Counted from the stretch's first letter, positions 9,162 through 19,101 are shown. The stretch is 64,000 nt of DNA from Anaerobacillus isosaccharinicus (GCF_001866075.3 NZ_CP063356.1:2408164-2472163), one strand, 5' to 3'. The notes: generated from the letters alone by a model not told the origin. Translations and numbers: made by a program.

Positions 9162-10708
9162 TTATCCGTTCCTCCATAGTAAGAAGCTCCACGTGTGAAG
9201 CCATAATTATTTTTGCTAATATCTGTTTGACGTTTCAATTCTTGTTCGGCATCACTTTTTTTGTTGTTCTTTAAGATCGTTTGAATACTTTTGACCGTAG
9301 GTCTTTTAGTCATAGAAACTACCATTTTGCAAGCACGCTCAATCTCATATTTTGTGTAATTACGCTCAGACTTTTTCAAAGAAAATATAGACTGTAACGC
9401 TTGTTTTTCATTTTGCGAAGTATCTAAAAGATAGCGAATAACGCTTAAGGTTGATGCACCAATACTTTCAGCCCATTCTATTGCAGTTTCTGGCGTTTGA
9501 TCCACGTATAACTTATGATTATCAGGCATGTGGTCACGAAGGGTGGAAGATTGTCCAAACTTCCCGTATAGTCGTTTATGTGATGCCACACGCATATGAT
9601 TAAAAAAGATTTCAACGAGGTTATCGGAAAGTTTCACCTCGACTTCTCGATTAATATATTCGTACGGCACAGAATAAAACATGCTCTCGATAGAAAGATG
9701 ATAGTCAGGGCGTACTTTTGTTTTTTTCCATTCAGACATTTTAAAATGTGCGATTGGAAGAGGAGAAAGCGCAAATTTCTCCTCTTCTTCAAATGCTGAC
9801 AATCGAGAGCCTTTTTTTCGAGTAAAGGGACGGCGATTGAATTCATCTAATTTCTTCCAAACTTCCTCGTTCAATTCATCAATACTAAAGCAATGTGTAT
9901 TTCTTAATGCTGCTATAATCCATGTAGAGATAACACCAACGGAACCTTCAACACTTGCTTTATCTTTCGGAGTACGAACACGTGCAGGCATAACGACTGT
10001 ATTATAGTATTCTGCCATTTCTCTGTAGGTAGGATTCAAAATCAATTCACGTGTGGTATGTTTTGTTACACTCGTTTTTAGGTTATCCGGTACAACAATT
10101 TGTGTAGATCCTCCAAAATACTTATACGCACTATTGTGAGCATTAATCCATGACTGTGAATCCATTGATAAGCTTGCTTCCGCATAAGAGAATTGACTAC
10201 AAGGCAAAGTCGCAACGAAAATATAGGCTTTAACCTTCTCCCCAGTATCTCTATCAATGATAAAAGATGTGGAACCTGCCCAGTCAACTTCCATTATTTC
10301 ACCTGGTTTTCTGCGAATACGCAATGTAGCTTTGTACTTGTCAGCGTACCTGCTATAGTGCCGCAAAAAACTACGGTATGAGTACGGTATTTTTTGACTG
10401 GCTCGACATTCAGCTTCATACTCATGATGCAGAAGCGAAAGTGTCACATTAGGTTTGGCCAACTCTTCATGAATATAGTCAAAGTTCAATGGTTTTCGAC
10501 CAGAAGCCTCCAAGCTCTTCTCTGGAAAAAGAAATTCCTCAATCCACTTATCCGTCATTTCTTCCTCTAATGGACAATCTAATCCTTTCTTTTCGGCTAG
10601 GGAAATAACCTCTGTTATTTTTTGGCGAGAGTGACCTGTACTGGCGGCAATGCCCCTAAGACTGATCCCCTCATCGTGCAATTCCAATATCTTTCGATAA
10701 TGAATCAT
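9158..10708 (-). CDS. istA: IS21 family transposase IstA
   Basis: About 516 residues. An N-terminal helix-turn-helix (SLRGIAASTGHSRQKI) is followed by an rve-type catalytic core with the DDE residues in MEVDWAG, VVPDNLK and ASVEGSVG. The frame extends to 10741, but ATG 10708 has the ribosome site ATAGGAGGTA and gives the usual IstA start. Intact and probably functional with IstB. Confidence 0.95.
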   Translation of the reverse strand: MIHYRKILELHDEGISLRGIAASTGHSRQKITEVISLAEKKGLDCPLEEEMTDKWIEEFLFPEKSLEASGRKPLNFDYIHEELAKPNVTLSLLHHEYEAECRASQKIPYSYRSFLRHYSRYADKYKATLRIRRKPGEIMEVDWAGSTSFIIDRDTGEKVKAYIFVATLPCSQFSYAEASLSMDSQSWINAHNSAYKYFGGSTQIVVPDNLKTSVTKHTTRELILNPTYREMAEYYNTVVMPARVRTPKDKASVEGSVGVISTWIIAALRNTHCFSIDELNEEVWKKLDEFNRRPFTRKKGSRLSAFEEEEKFALSPLPIAHFKMSEWKKTKVRPDYHLSIESMFYSVPYEYINREVEVKLSDNLVEIFFNHMRVASHKRLYGKFGQSSTLRDHMPDNHKLYVDQTPETAIEWAESIGASTLSVIRYLLDTSQNEKQALQSIFSLKKSERNYTKYEIERACKMVVSMTKRPTVKSIQTILKNNKKSDAEQELKRQTDISKNNYGFTRGASYYGGTDK

Positions 10709-10885
10709 ACAAAAATACCTCCTATATAAAAAATGGCACACTCGAAGGTGTGCTCACTAATTATACAAAAGGCAAACTGGTAAACAGCGTGGCATTTACT
10801 GGTACATTCTTTGTCATTAGATGGTAAGAACTATGTCACTGATGGTACATTTCGTTGGCTGTAATCAGTATAAAGCCTCAATTAA

Positions 10886-10937
10886 ACAAAAAAACGACTT
10901 ATATCCATGTATTTAGTGGGAAATTAAGTCGTTTTTT
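10886..10937. terminator. Terminator between IS21 and CdaR-type gene, probably bidirectional
   Basis: AAACGACTTA (10892-10901) pairs with TAAGTCGTTT (10925-10934), flanked by A-rich sequence on one side and a T run on the other. On the minus strand it lies 40 bp after the regulator's stop. Confidence 0.75.
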
Positions 10938-10975
10938 GATAGGTACTGTATTTTTAAGAAGTTCCTCTAAACATT

Positions 10976-12193
10976 TTACTCCATAGTAACTTCTTTTAAT
11001 GGTTTTTCTCTTTCATTAACTTTTCCAAGTGAGAGTAAAACTTTCAGTTCAATTGCCTCTAAAAAAGAACGGGGATCTTTATTAGTTAATTTAAAGACTT
11101 TTTCCAATCTATACAGCAGCGTATTTCGATGGATAAATAAAGCCCTGGCAGTTTCACTAATATTTAAATTATGGTTAAAAAATTCTTCTAAAGTATTTAC
11201 TAATGTATCATCAAAAATTTTATAAATCGGATTATTACCTACCATATTGTGAAAAAAATTATTAATTGTTTTTTGCGGGATATTTTTTAAAAGTAAATCT
11301 AAGCCTAAGTCGTCAGCAAAAAAAACATTATTTATAGATTGGTCTAATCCGATTGTAATAGCTTCTAATGCTTCTTCAAAGCTATTTTTTAATGAACATT
11401 TACTTTGGCATAATGAACCTATTCCAATAGTGATTTTACAATCAAATGTTTGTGCAAGAATATCATTGATATGATTAGCAATTCTAGTGAAATACATTCG
11501 ATTTACGTCAAGTGATGTAACTTTATTGATAGGTACAAATACTATAAATTTTGAATCACCAATATATGCTTGAAGATAATCATTTTTTCCGGCAAAAACG
11601 AAGTCGATACATTGTAAAACTTGATCAATATACTTTTTACTTTCTTTATAAGTTTCAAACGTTTCGAGATCAACCAAAATTGCAACTTTTGGAGAACTTA
11701 AATCGATACCTAAAAGGGAAGCTTGTTGTTTAATTGGATAGTTATTTTCTTCTGAATGATAGATAATATTATGAATAAGATGCTCTTTCATTGTTATTTC
11801 TGTTCTGTTTTGTAATTTGGCAAAAGTGTTATTAATCATTGTTTCAGCAGTTACTTTAGTGATTAATGCATATCTTTTAATTTCTTCAGGCGGACCAGAG
11901 ATACCGATTACACCAATAAGCTTTTTATTCCATTCAAGTGGAAGATTGATGCCACTCTTTGAACCGACGTAAGAACTTTTATTATTGTCATTGATAATTA
12001 CTTCTTTACAAGTGCTAATTGCTTTATAGGCACCTTCATGATACTCATGAATTCTATTTTTTTCTGTACTCCCGACAATACGGCCATTCGTATCAAACAA
12101 ATTAACATTATAGCCAATAGCCTGAGAAATCTTATCTACGATTTGTTGAGCAAAAATTGGTCTTAGAGTTATTGTATTTATCTTCACCGTCAT
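10976..12193 (-). CDS. CdaR family sugar-diacid-responsive transcriptional regulator
   Basis: 405 residues with an N-terminal sugar diacid recognition domain (block AQQIVDKISQAIGYNVNLFD at about 14-33), a central GGDEF-like/GAF-like region, and a C-terminal PucR/CdaR helix-turn-helix (ISETARALFIHRNTLLYRLE near 350-370). In known members this architecture senses galactarate, glucarate or glycerate and activates catabolic genes. It lies beside hydroxyacid dehydrogenases and near a galactarate dehydratase remnant, so it probably controls this island. The ATG has GAGAGGGAG upstream. Confidence 0.88.
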   Translation of the reverse strand: MTVKINTITLRPIFAQQIVDKISQAIGYNVNLFDTNGRIVGSTEKNRIHEYHEGAYKAISTCKEVIINDNNKSSYVGSKSGINLPLEWNKKLIGVIGISGPPEEIKRYALITKVTAETMINNTFAKLQNRTEITMKEHLIHNIIYHSEENNYPIKQQASLLGIDLSSPKVAILVDLETFETYKESKKYIDQVLQCIDFVFAGKNDYLQAYIGDSKFIVFVPINKVTSLDVNRMYFTRIANHINDILAQTFDCKITIGIGSLCQSKCSLKNSFEEALEAITIGLDQSINNVFFADDLGLDLLLKNIPQKTINNFFHNMVGNNPIYKIFDDTLVNTLEEFFNHNLNISETARALFIHRNTLLYRLEKVFKLTNKDPRSFLEAIELKVLLSLGKVNEREKPLKEVTME

Positions 12194-12338
12194 CTCCCTC
12201 TCAACTTTTAGAATATTATAAATATATTCTAAAAGAAAGAAAGCGTTTTCTTAACTTTTTAAGACGAAACGCTCTTTATTTAGGATGAAAGGTAGTATGC
12301 GAAAACAAAATACGTTTATATAGTCTAATTTTTTTATG

Positions 12339-13067
12339 TCACAACCCAATAATACTTTTAAGCTCTTTTATAAAATTTCTACTTACTGGCGCTTCGGATT
12401 GGTCATCCATTTTTAATAGGTAAGTATTGTTAAACCAAGGAGTAATTTCTTTAATTTTATATAAATTTATAACATAACCACGATGGCATCTAAAGAACAT
12501 ATTTGGATTTAGGTTTTTTTCTAATTCAGATAGAAGGAAATGTGTTTTATAGTCTTTTCCGTTAGCCTTAAAATAAACATTTCTTTGTTGTGCATATGCC
12601 ATCGTAATGTCTTCTTGGTCTAACAGATAAAATTTACCATCCAATTCACCGCTGATGCGGGTAAACAGTTTTTTTCTTTCAATTATTGGAGTTTTTCGTT
12701 CACCTAATTCATTAATAGCATAGCGAATAATCTCATTAATATCTTCATCTGAAAAAGGTTTTAGAAGATAACCCTTTGCACCAATCTTAAATGCATCAAC
12801 TGCATATTCTTCATACGCAGTAATGTAAATAATATAAGGTGGGTCTTCAATTTTTTTTAGATAGCGTCCTAGTTTAATTCCGTCCATCCCTGGCATAGAA
12901 ATATCCAAAAGAATAATATCTGGTTTTGATTGACTAATAACTTCTAGAGCATCTTCAGTACTCGAACAAATACCTATAATCTCTAATTCCTTAAATTGTT
13001 TTAAAGTATATTCAAGCTCCATACATATGTGACTTTCATCATCTACGATCATAACTTGTAATAACAA
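12339..13067 (-). CDS. LytTR family response regulator (LytR/AlgR type)
   Basis: A receiver domain begins almost at the N-terminus (MIVDDES with the acidic pocket, phospho-acceptor Asp in LLDISMPGMDG near 55, Lys in LLKPFSD near 104). It is followed by a LytTR DNA-binding domain ending in FRCHRGYVINL and APVSRNF. The frame opens at 13088, but TTG 13067 has GGGAGGAC at the right distance and starts one base after the kinase stop. It would be phosphorylated by the adjacent LytS-type kinase. That kinase is broken, so this regulator may now be uncoupled from its signal. Confidence 0.88.
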   Translation of the reverse strand: MLLQVMIVDDESHICMELEYTLKQFKELEIIGICSSTEDALEVISQSKPDIILLDISMPGMDGIKLGRYLKKIEDPPYIIYITAYEEYAVDAFKIGAKGYLLKPFSDEDINEIIRYAINELGERKTPIIERKKLFTRISGELDGKFYLLDQEDITMAYAQQRNVYFKANGKDYKTHFLLSELEKNLNPNMFFRCHRGYVINLYKIKEITPWFNNTYLLKMDDQSEAPVSRNFIKELKSIIGL

Positions 13068-13611
13068 CTTAAGTCCTCCCTTGTTCACACGGAATTTTAA
13101 TTATAACCAAACTACCCTTGGCTGTATTTTTCAATTCGAAAACGTAATTTTCTCCATATAAACTTTTTAAGCGTCTCTTAATATTTGTAAGACCTATCCC
13201 CATAGTTTCATCTTTGGTGTCAGACTTTACAGCTTCAATAATTCTTTCTGGAAATCCAGAACCATTATCCCTTAGTTGAACACTAAATTGATTTTTTTCA
13301 ATATGCGCGGATATAAATAAATTCATAATGCTGGTATTACCGTTAAAACCATGGTTCATTGAATTTTCAACAAGTTGCTGTAATACAAATGTTGGAAATG
13401 GAATATCTAAACAATGATTATTGATTTGGATATCTAAGGCTAATTTATCACCAAAACGAGCCTTTTGAATTGATAAATATAAGTTAATTATTTGCATTTC
13501 CTCCGAAAAGGGAAGTAAATCATCATTATTTTTTAAAGTTTTTCTAAAAAAAGCTGCTAAGTTGACGATTAATTCTTGAGCTTTTTTAGGATTCATTCTA
13601 ATAAGTAATTT

Positions 13612-13620
13612 AATTACACT
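13612..13620. repeat. 9-bp target site duplication of the IS4 element (left copy)
   Basis: AATTACACT at 13612-13620 is repeated exactly at 15026-15034 on the other side of the element. Confidence 0.93.
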
Positions 13621-15025
13621 CACTAGTGTTGCATTAATTAAATTCCACTATTAAAAATACTCAAAATGTTCAATTATTTACTTCCGTGCATAAAAAAAGT
13701 CCTTTATAATGGATAAGTCAGGTGGTAATCCCGTCCAAATCCAATAATAAAGGAACAATCACATGGATAAGATTACACGAAAAACTTCATTTGGACAATG
13801 GTTTTCACCAATAAATCTCGAATTATTTGATGATCAGGTGAAAACATTGAAATTAGATTTCTACACGAAAAAACTTACGACGGAATCATTTTTAAAATTA
13901 TTACTCTACGCCCAGCTCGAAGAAGTAGAAAGTCTTCATGCGCTGAGTGACTGTCTTTTTGATGACCAGCTTCAAAAAGGTGTCAACCTTGATTCGATCA
14001 GTATCTCTCAGCTCTCACGGCGTTTGAATGGCATGAATCCAGATCTATTTCAAAGGCTTTTTCTGGATTTAGTCTCGAAAATCCATGCGAAAACACACTA
14101 CACCAAGCTAATCATGCCGCTAAAGATCATTGATTCAAGCACATTGCCACTTAATTTAACCAATCACAAATGGGCAAAGTTCCGCAAAACAAAAGCGGGG
14201 GTAAAGCTACATTTGCGCCTTGTTTTTATGGAAAAAGGGATTTCCTACCCTGAAAAGGCTGTGATAACAACGGCAAAGGAACATGATCGTGGTCAACTAG
14301 AAATCATGGTAGATGACAGAGAATGCATGTATGTATTTGACCGCGGTTATCTTGATTATGAGCGCTTTGATCGCATGACTGATGAAGGCTACTTTTTTCT
14401 TTCTAGACTACGTAAAAACGCAGTTATACGGGAAGTTTACGAATTTAAACTCCCAGAAAGTTCGGCTGTTTTATCGGATCAAATGATCTTAATTGGAACA
14501 CCACAAAAACGTGCTGAAAACTACTTTCGCCTTTTAAAAGTAATTGATTCAAAAGGAAATGAACTTCATTTAATCACAAATCGGTTTGATTTAAGTGCTG
14601 AAGAAATTTCTGAGATGTATAAGTCACGTTGGGCGATTGAGTTGTTTTTCAAATGGATCAAACAGCATCTCAGCATCAAAAAGTTCTACGGTCAAAGCGA
14701 ATGGGCAATCCACAATCAAGTGTTTATCGCATTAATTGTTTTTTGCCTACATGTTCTAGCTCAGCACGAAACGAAAAGCAAGCGAAAAACCTTACAAATT
14801 AGTCGCTACTTAAAAGCGGCCTTGTGGAAGCCAGCACATATCTGGCTTCGAAAAATTGAAGGAAAAGCCGTTCCATAATAAACAAACTGTCGTCGTCCCT
14901 AATGTTTAATTGTAAATAAATGCCAAATGGATGGAGCCACCTTTGCTTAGGTATTTACTTTTTTGGCTCTAAACAGGAAAAACCTTAAGACTGAAAATTC
15001 AGTCAAATTTTATGCAACACTAGTG
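13621..15025. mobile_element. IS4-family insertion sequence
   Basis: A 1,405-bp element with terminal inverted repeats CACTAGTGTTGCAT (left, and complement of the right end). It is flanked by a perfect 9-bp direct repeat and carries one complete transposase on the plus strand. Perfect ends and duplication suggest a recent insertion. Confidence 0.95.
13763..14878 (+). CDS. IS4 family transposase
   Basis: 371 residues with the DDE_Tnp_1 fold: first Asp in IIDSST, second in VFDRGYLDYE, Glu in the IS4-type YKSRWAIELFFKWIKQ block. Ribosome site AAAGGAACA before ATG 13763. It is transcribed against the kinase it interrupts. Length and motifs indicate an active enzyme. Confidence 0.93.
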   Translation: MDKITRKTSFGQWFSPINLELFDDQVKTLKLDFYTKKLTTESFLKLLLYAQLEEVESLHALSDCLFDDQLQKGVNLDSISISQLSRRLNGMNPDLFQRLFLDLVSKIHAKTHYTKLIMPLKIIDSSTLPLNLTNHKWAKFRKTKAGVKLHLRLVFMEKGISYPEKAVITTAKEHDRGQLEIMVDDRECMYVFDRGYLDYERFDRMTDEGYFFLSRLRKNAVIREVYEFKLPESSAVLSDQMILIGTPQKRAENYFRLLKVIDSKGNELHLITNRFDLSAEEISEMYKSRWAIELFFKWIKQHLSIKKFYGQSEWAIHNQVFIALIVFCLHVLAQHETKSKRKTLQISRYLKAALWKPAHIWLRKIEGKAVP

Positions 15026-16165
15026 AATTACACTTAATGAATTAAACAAAAAGTGGGGATTTACTTGAGACTTTAAGGCTGAATATTCTGCTCTTTCTAG
15101 TAATCTATTTTGTTCATCTAATCGAACGTTATTTAATTGTAGACTTAGTAATTCAGCTAGACCAGTGACGAGCTTTAATTCTGTTAGATTAATTGCTTGT
15201 TTTATTTTATATACTTTCAAGAAACCGATAATCTCTTTGTTACATATTAGTGGAGTAATAGCTACATAATTTAATTGACAGTTTCCTTTACAGTGCAATT
15301 CGTCTGTGATATTAGCTGTAAAAACATTATTACTTAAGAGCATTTGATTTACATTTTTAGCAAGTGTAGAACTAATTGGTTTTCCTATCTGATGTGCCTC
15401 ACAACCAGTTCCCATAAAGGCTAGATATTTACTTTGATTAGATATAGCTACACCATCAAATGTACTTACAGAATAAATTATTTTTACAATTGTTTCAGCT
15501 GTTTTTTCATTAAATCCTCTTTTTAAAATAGTTAACGTTTGTTTGGCAATATCCAATGCTTTTTCTGCATAGTTCGCTCCATATATATCCTTATTAGATT
15601 GAATATTTTTCACAAAACCTAGGAAGAGCGCAATCCCTAAAGAATTTACAAAAATTGAATTAAGACCATACATTCCTACAACGACCTCAGCAATAATTGT
15701 AGGTTTAGCTAACCATAAGACTAGTAATTTATGTAGCAATTCAGCGGCTACCCCTGTCAGGAAGGCAATTATAAAGGAGGTACCTTTTTTACCAATCTTT
15801 AAATAGACTAGTCCACCTATGAGACCTGCTAAAATATTCCCTATCAAATCAGGGACAATTGTAAATCCACCCATAGTATATCGGTGAATGCCACCAATCA
15901 GGCCAGACAATACTCCAACCGTTGGCCCTCCAATAATTCCACCAATAACGGGTCCCACTATTCTACTATTTAATATATCACCATTAACAGTCTCTTGGCC
16001 TAAAATATTTCCTAAAATAGAGAGGCCACCAAAAATTAAAATAAATACCCCTTTTTCTTTTGAAGATGGGTCTATAAGAGACGAGCGTCTTAGTGTTAAA
16101 GGATAGGCTAATAAACAAATAACTGCCACTATTTTAATGCTCTCTATGAAAAAATGTAATTTCAA

Positions 16166-16631
16166 AACTGTCCCACCTTTATAGGAATATTCAGTTTTTT
16201 GATAAGGTGTAATTACCTAACTTTAAAAAACATAAATCTGTTTTCCTTACTATTATTTTATATGATATAAAATAATATGTACATAGAAAGGGAAATTCTA
16301 ATTGAACAATATATACAAATATCGCTAAGGATGGTTAGCTATTTTTCTATTATTTAAACGGTAGAGATAAAGGTGGAAAAATATTAAGATAGATAGAAAG
16401 AGGGACTTCACTCCAAATTATATCAACGGTTATTATTTATTTAATACACTTTTCGTAAACTTTATTGCTTTTAGGGCATCTTTTGAGAAAAATAGGCTTT
16501 TTGAAACAAATTTATTTGTCCCATTGGCTTATTTATTCTCAAAAGCGTGAAGAACCAAGCATTCGCTTGGTTACGACCTAAACGCTGATAGCAACAATCT
16601 TTTAGAAAACAAAGTAAAAGGGGGAGTTATT
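16166..16631. other. Intergenic region between divergent kinase and VOC gene
   Basis: 466 bases, A/T rich, holding the promoter side of both genes. A small hairpin AACCAAGC / GCTTGGTT lies at 16552-16571. I see no gene or recognisable riboswitch. Confidence 0.5.
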
Positions 16632-17024
16632 GTGATAAAAAAAATGGAACACACTGCTGTTATTGTAAAGGATCTAGATGAGTCAATTAAATATTATATA
16701 GAAATGTTTGGGTTTGAATTACGAACTAGAGGAAAAAATGAACTGAGAGATATGGCATTTTTATTCCATACAGATTATCCACAATTCGAAATTGAATTAA
16801 TTGAAGATTTAAAAAAAGAAGTGAAATATGAAGAAGTCGGTATTGTTAATCATCTTGCCTTTACAGTAGAGGATATTTTTGCAGCGATTAACTATTTTAA
16901 GGAAAAAGGAGTTACTTTTAAATCAGAGACCCCTAATACTGCTATAGATGGAGCGAGAACAATTTTTTTCTATGGTATTAATGATGAGCTTTTGCAGCTT
17001 GTTCAACCTACACGTATCTGTTAA
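16632..17024 (+). CDS. VOC superfamily (glyoxalase-like) protein
   Basis: 130 residues with the single vicinal-oxygen-chelate domain. A metal-ligand His is in MEHTAVIV, the YYIEMFGFEL block lies near 23-32, a second His in NHLAFTVED near 75, and a Glu near the C-terminus (INDELLQLVQP). Members include lactoylglutathione lyases, methylmalonyl-CoA epimerases and dioxygenases; the exact reaction cannot be read from sequence. GTG start after GGGGGAGTT. Confidence 0.82.
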   Translation: MIKKMEHTAVIVKDLDESIKYYIEMFGFELRTRGKNELRDMAFLFHTDYPQFEIELIEDLKKEVKYEEVGIVNHLAFTVEDIFAAINYFKEKGVTFKSETPNTAIDGARTIFFYGINDELLQLVQPTRIC

Positions 17025-17614
17025 AGAACGGTTTTTCTATATAAAATATTTACAATGAAAATCAAATTAAAAATAGTCTATGTTATAAACAAAGGATATT
17101 TGCCAGTTACTACCAAAATTAAATGAGGAAGTGCTCCATCTAAGAATGGAATGCTTCTTCATTATAATACTATTTAAGAAGATAAATTATGGATATAAAA
17201 ATCAATAACCCCTGCAAAGGATGGTAAAACTTAGAATTGATAGAATTTTTCTAAAATTAAATGAAAGATGGTAACCAAGGAAGTAATAGATTATTAGAAA
17301 TTAAAAATGGTCTTTTGAATTTTTTAAGTGATTCAAATCTAATGTTTAATGAAGAAGTGGACCAAAACAGTTATTTATGATGTTTCATTTGGCTTTTATT
17401 TACCAGATTCAGTTGTCCAACCTGATATTATCATTGCAATATGGAGATAATGGACCAGGCGTCCAATATCACAGTAAAACCCATGTTGTTACCTCCAACT
17501 GAAAGTAGGAGTAGAAGGGATTAATAAATCTAATGAAGTCCAAGTTATCCATCTTGTTGAACTATAAGCTGAAGCATGTGATATTAAATGACATCAAGGA
17601 AGGGAAGTTTTATA
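17025..17614. other. Intergenic region with weak terminator and possible gene debris
   Basis: About 590 bases with no intact gene. An imperfect hairpin (GAAGTGCTCCAT / ATGGAATGCTTC, 17128-17157) may terminate the VOC gene. At 17370-17450 a short open stretch reads like the end of a Uma2-type (DUF820) domain (LPDSVVQPDIII) before a stop, suggesting a decayed gene. That match is weak. Confidence 0.4.
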
Positions 17615-18823
17615 GTGTATGATATTGTTATAGTAGGTGGGGGAATTGTTGGTCTATCAACTGGTATGGCATTACTAGAAATGTTTCCTAAATACAAAGT
17701 TACCGTCATAGAGAAAGAAAAAGAAGTGGCGATGCATCAATCTGGCCATAATAGTGGGGTAATCCACTCTGGAATTTATTATAAACCAGGAAGTTTAAAA
17801 GCTAGATTAGCAAAAAAAGGAAACTGTGAAATTATTAGTTTTTGTGAAAAACATGATATTCCTTATGAACGCTGTGGAAAGTTAATTATCGCTACAAAAA
17901 AACAAGAATTACCACTCTTATCTGCATTATATAAAAGAGGACTTGAAAATGGAATTGATTTACATCGGATGGGTTTAAATCAATTTAAAGAAATTGAACC
18001 ATTTGCTGAAGGGTTAGAAGCTATCCATGTACCGAGTACTGGGATTGTTAATTTCAAACAAGTTGCTAAAGCTTTTGCTCGTATTATTAAAGAGCATGGT
18101 GGAGAAATTATGCTTTCAACGGAAGTAATTGCAGTCAACAATATGCATGACGGAGTAGAATTAAAAACATCAGAAGGGATAATCAAAGCTAAGCTAGTTA
18201 TTAATTGTGGTGGTCTTCACTGTGATCAGATTGCCCAAAAAGCGAAAATTTCTACAAACGTGAAAATCGTCCCATTCAGGGGGGAGTACTATCAACTAAA
18301 AGTAGAAAAGAGATATTTATGCAAGCATTTAATTTACCCTGTTCCTAATCCAAACTTTCCTTTTTTAGGTGTACATTTTACGAGAATGATTGATGGTCGA
18401 ATTATGATAGGTCCAAATGCCGTATTGGGATTAAAGCGAGAAGGCTATAAAAAAACAGATATTCATTTGAGAGATATTACAGAAACACTAATGTTTCCGG
18501 GATTTTGGCGTGTTGCAGGCGCAAACTGGCAGGAGGGACTTAAAGAAGTTGTCCGCTCATTAAGTAAAAAAGTATTGGTGAAAGAATTGCAACGTTTCAT
18601 TCCAGATGTGAAAAAAGAAGATATCATGCCAGCAAAGGCCGGAGTACGTGCACAAGCTTTAAATAGAAATGGCAAACTAATTGATGATTTTCATATGATC
18701 CATAACCAACGTATGGTTAATGTTCTCAATGCACCATCACCTGCGGCAACCGCTAGCATTGAGATTGGCCGTTATATAGCAATTGAAGTAAGTAAAGTAT
18801 TTAAACCGATAGATATATTATAG
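17615..18823 (+). CDS. lhgO: L-2-hydroxyglutarate oxidase-like FAD enzyme (LhgO/YgaF)
   Basis: About 402 residues. An N-terminal FAD-binding Rossmann motif VGGGIVGLSTG is followed by HQSGHNSGVIHSGIYY, the distinctive LhgO/DAO-family signature near 45-60. The C-terminus has PSPAATASIEIGRYIA, also typical. The family oxidises L-2-hydroxyglutarate to 2-oxoglutarate with electrons to the quinone pool or oxygen. The GTG at 17615 with AAGGAAGGG nine bases upstream makes a better start than ATG 17588. It sits just upstream of the galactarate dehydratase remnant, consistent with a former sugar-acid/hydroxyacid locus. Confidence 0.88.
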   Translation: MYDIVIVGGGIVGLSTGMALLEMFPKYKVTVIEKEKEVAMHQSGHNSGVIHSGIYYKPGSLKARLAKKGNCEIISFCEKHDIPYERCGKLIIATKKQELPLLSALYKRGLENGIDLHRMGLNQFKEIEPFAEGLEAIHVPSTGIVNFKQVAKAFARIIKEHGGEIMLSTEVIAVNNMHDGVELKTSEGIIKAKLVINCGGLHCDQIAQKAKISTNVKIVPFRGEYYQLKVEKRYLCKHLIYPVPNPNFPFLGVHFTRMIDGRIMIGPNAVLGLKREGYKKTDIHLRDITETLMFPGFWRVAGANWQEGLKEVVRSLSKKVLVKELQRFIPDVKKEDIMPAKAGVRAQALNRNGKLIDDFHMIHNQRMVNVLNAPSPAATASIEIGRYIAIEVSKVFKPIDIL

Positions 18824-18863
18824 AATAAATAAAGGAAATAGATAATAAGGAAGTGATTTGAAA

Positions 18864-18998
18864 ATGTCAATTGAAGATGTAGGTTGGCAGTTGTTTCGCT
18901 TTATCCTAGATGTTGCTAGTGGAAAAAAGAAGACTTGGGCTGATCAATGGGGACTACACAACGATTTAACTTTATTTAATCCTGGACCAGTAACGTAA
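18864..18998 (+). pseudogene. C-terminal remnant of galactarate dehydratase (GarD/UxaA family)
   Basis: A 44-codon frame from ATG 18864 to TAA 18998 encodes the C-terminal tail of the GarD/altronate dehydratase family, with the recognisable blocks [20 protein letters not shown] and [14 protein letters not shown]. Full-length family members are about 500 residues, so more than 90 percent is missing. It keeps a plausible ribosome site (AAGGAAGTG), which suggests an internal deletion joining start and tail rather than simple truncation. It supports the idea that this island once degraded a sugar diacid sensed by the CdaR-type regulator. Confidence 0.8.
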
Positions 18999-19015
18999 AA
19001 TTTTAAAAAGGGTAG

Positions 19016-19046
19016 AGAGATTAATTGTTTACAGTTAATCTCTTTT
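19016..19046 (+). terminator. Rho-independent terminator after the dehydratase remnant
   Basis: Stem AGAGATTAA / TTAATCTCT with a 10-base loop and a following TTTTA. Confidence 0.7.
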
Positions 19047-19101
19047 AGTAATGGAAAAGTAATTTTACGTAAGCTTTTGTTTAGGAAGTGATTGAATAGT
19101 C

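Larger units (their letters stand above)
8038..10867. mobile_element. Complete IS21-family insertion sequence
   Basis: The element is 2,830 bp with perfect 12-bp terminal inverted repeats, TGATTACAGCCA at 8038 and TGGCTGTAATCA ending at 10867, flanked by the direct repeat GTATAAA. Several subterminal copies of a (T)TTACCAT-like word lie inside both ends, the usual IS21 multiple transposase sites. It holds IstA, IstB and a small accessory frame, all on the minus strand. Ends and duplication look undecayed, which argues for a recent arrival. Confidence 0.95.
13069..16165 (-). pseudogene. LytS-type sensor histidine kinase interrupted by an IS4-family element
   Basis: The N-terminal part (16165 down to about 15026) encodes 5-6 membrane helices of the 5TM-5TMR_LYT type, a GAF-like region with Cys residues, and the H-box NPHFLFN (His 371). 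The insertion follows codon 380. The C-terminal part resumes at 13620 and carries the rest of the dimerisation region plus the ATPase domain (VENSMNHGF N-box, DNGSGFP G1, GIGLTNIKRRL G2). Removing the IS and one copy of AATTACACT fuses the halves in frame to about 560 residues, the normal LytS size. The start is TTG 16165 after AAAGGTGGGA. It is non-functional unless the IS excises precisely. Confidence 0.92.

Noticed and set aside
17370-17450. A Uma2 (DUF820) endonuclease gene
   Set aside because: Only about 25 codons resemble the family and stops lie on both sides; kept only as possible debris.
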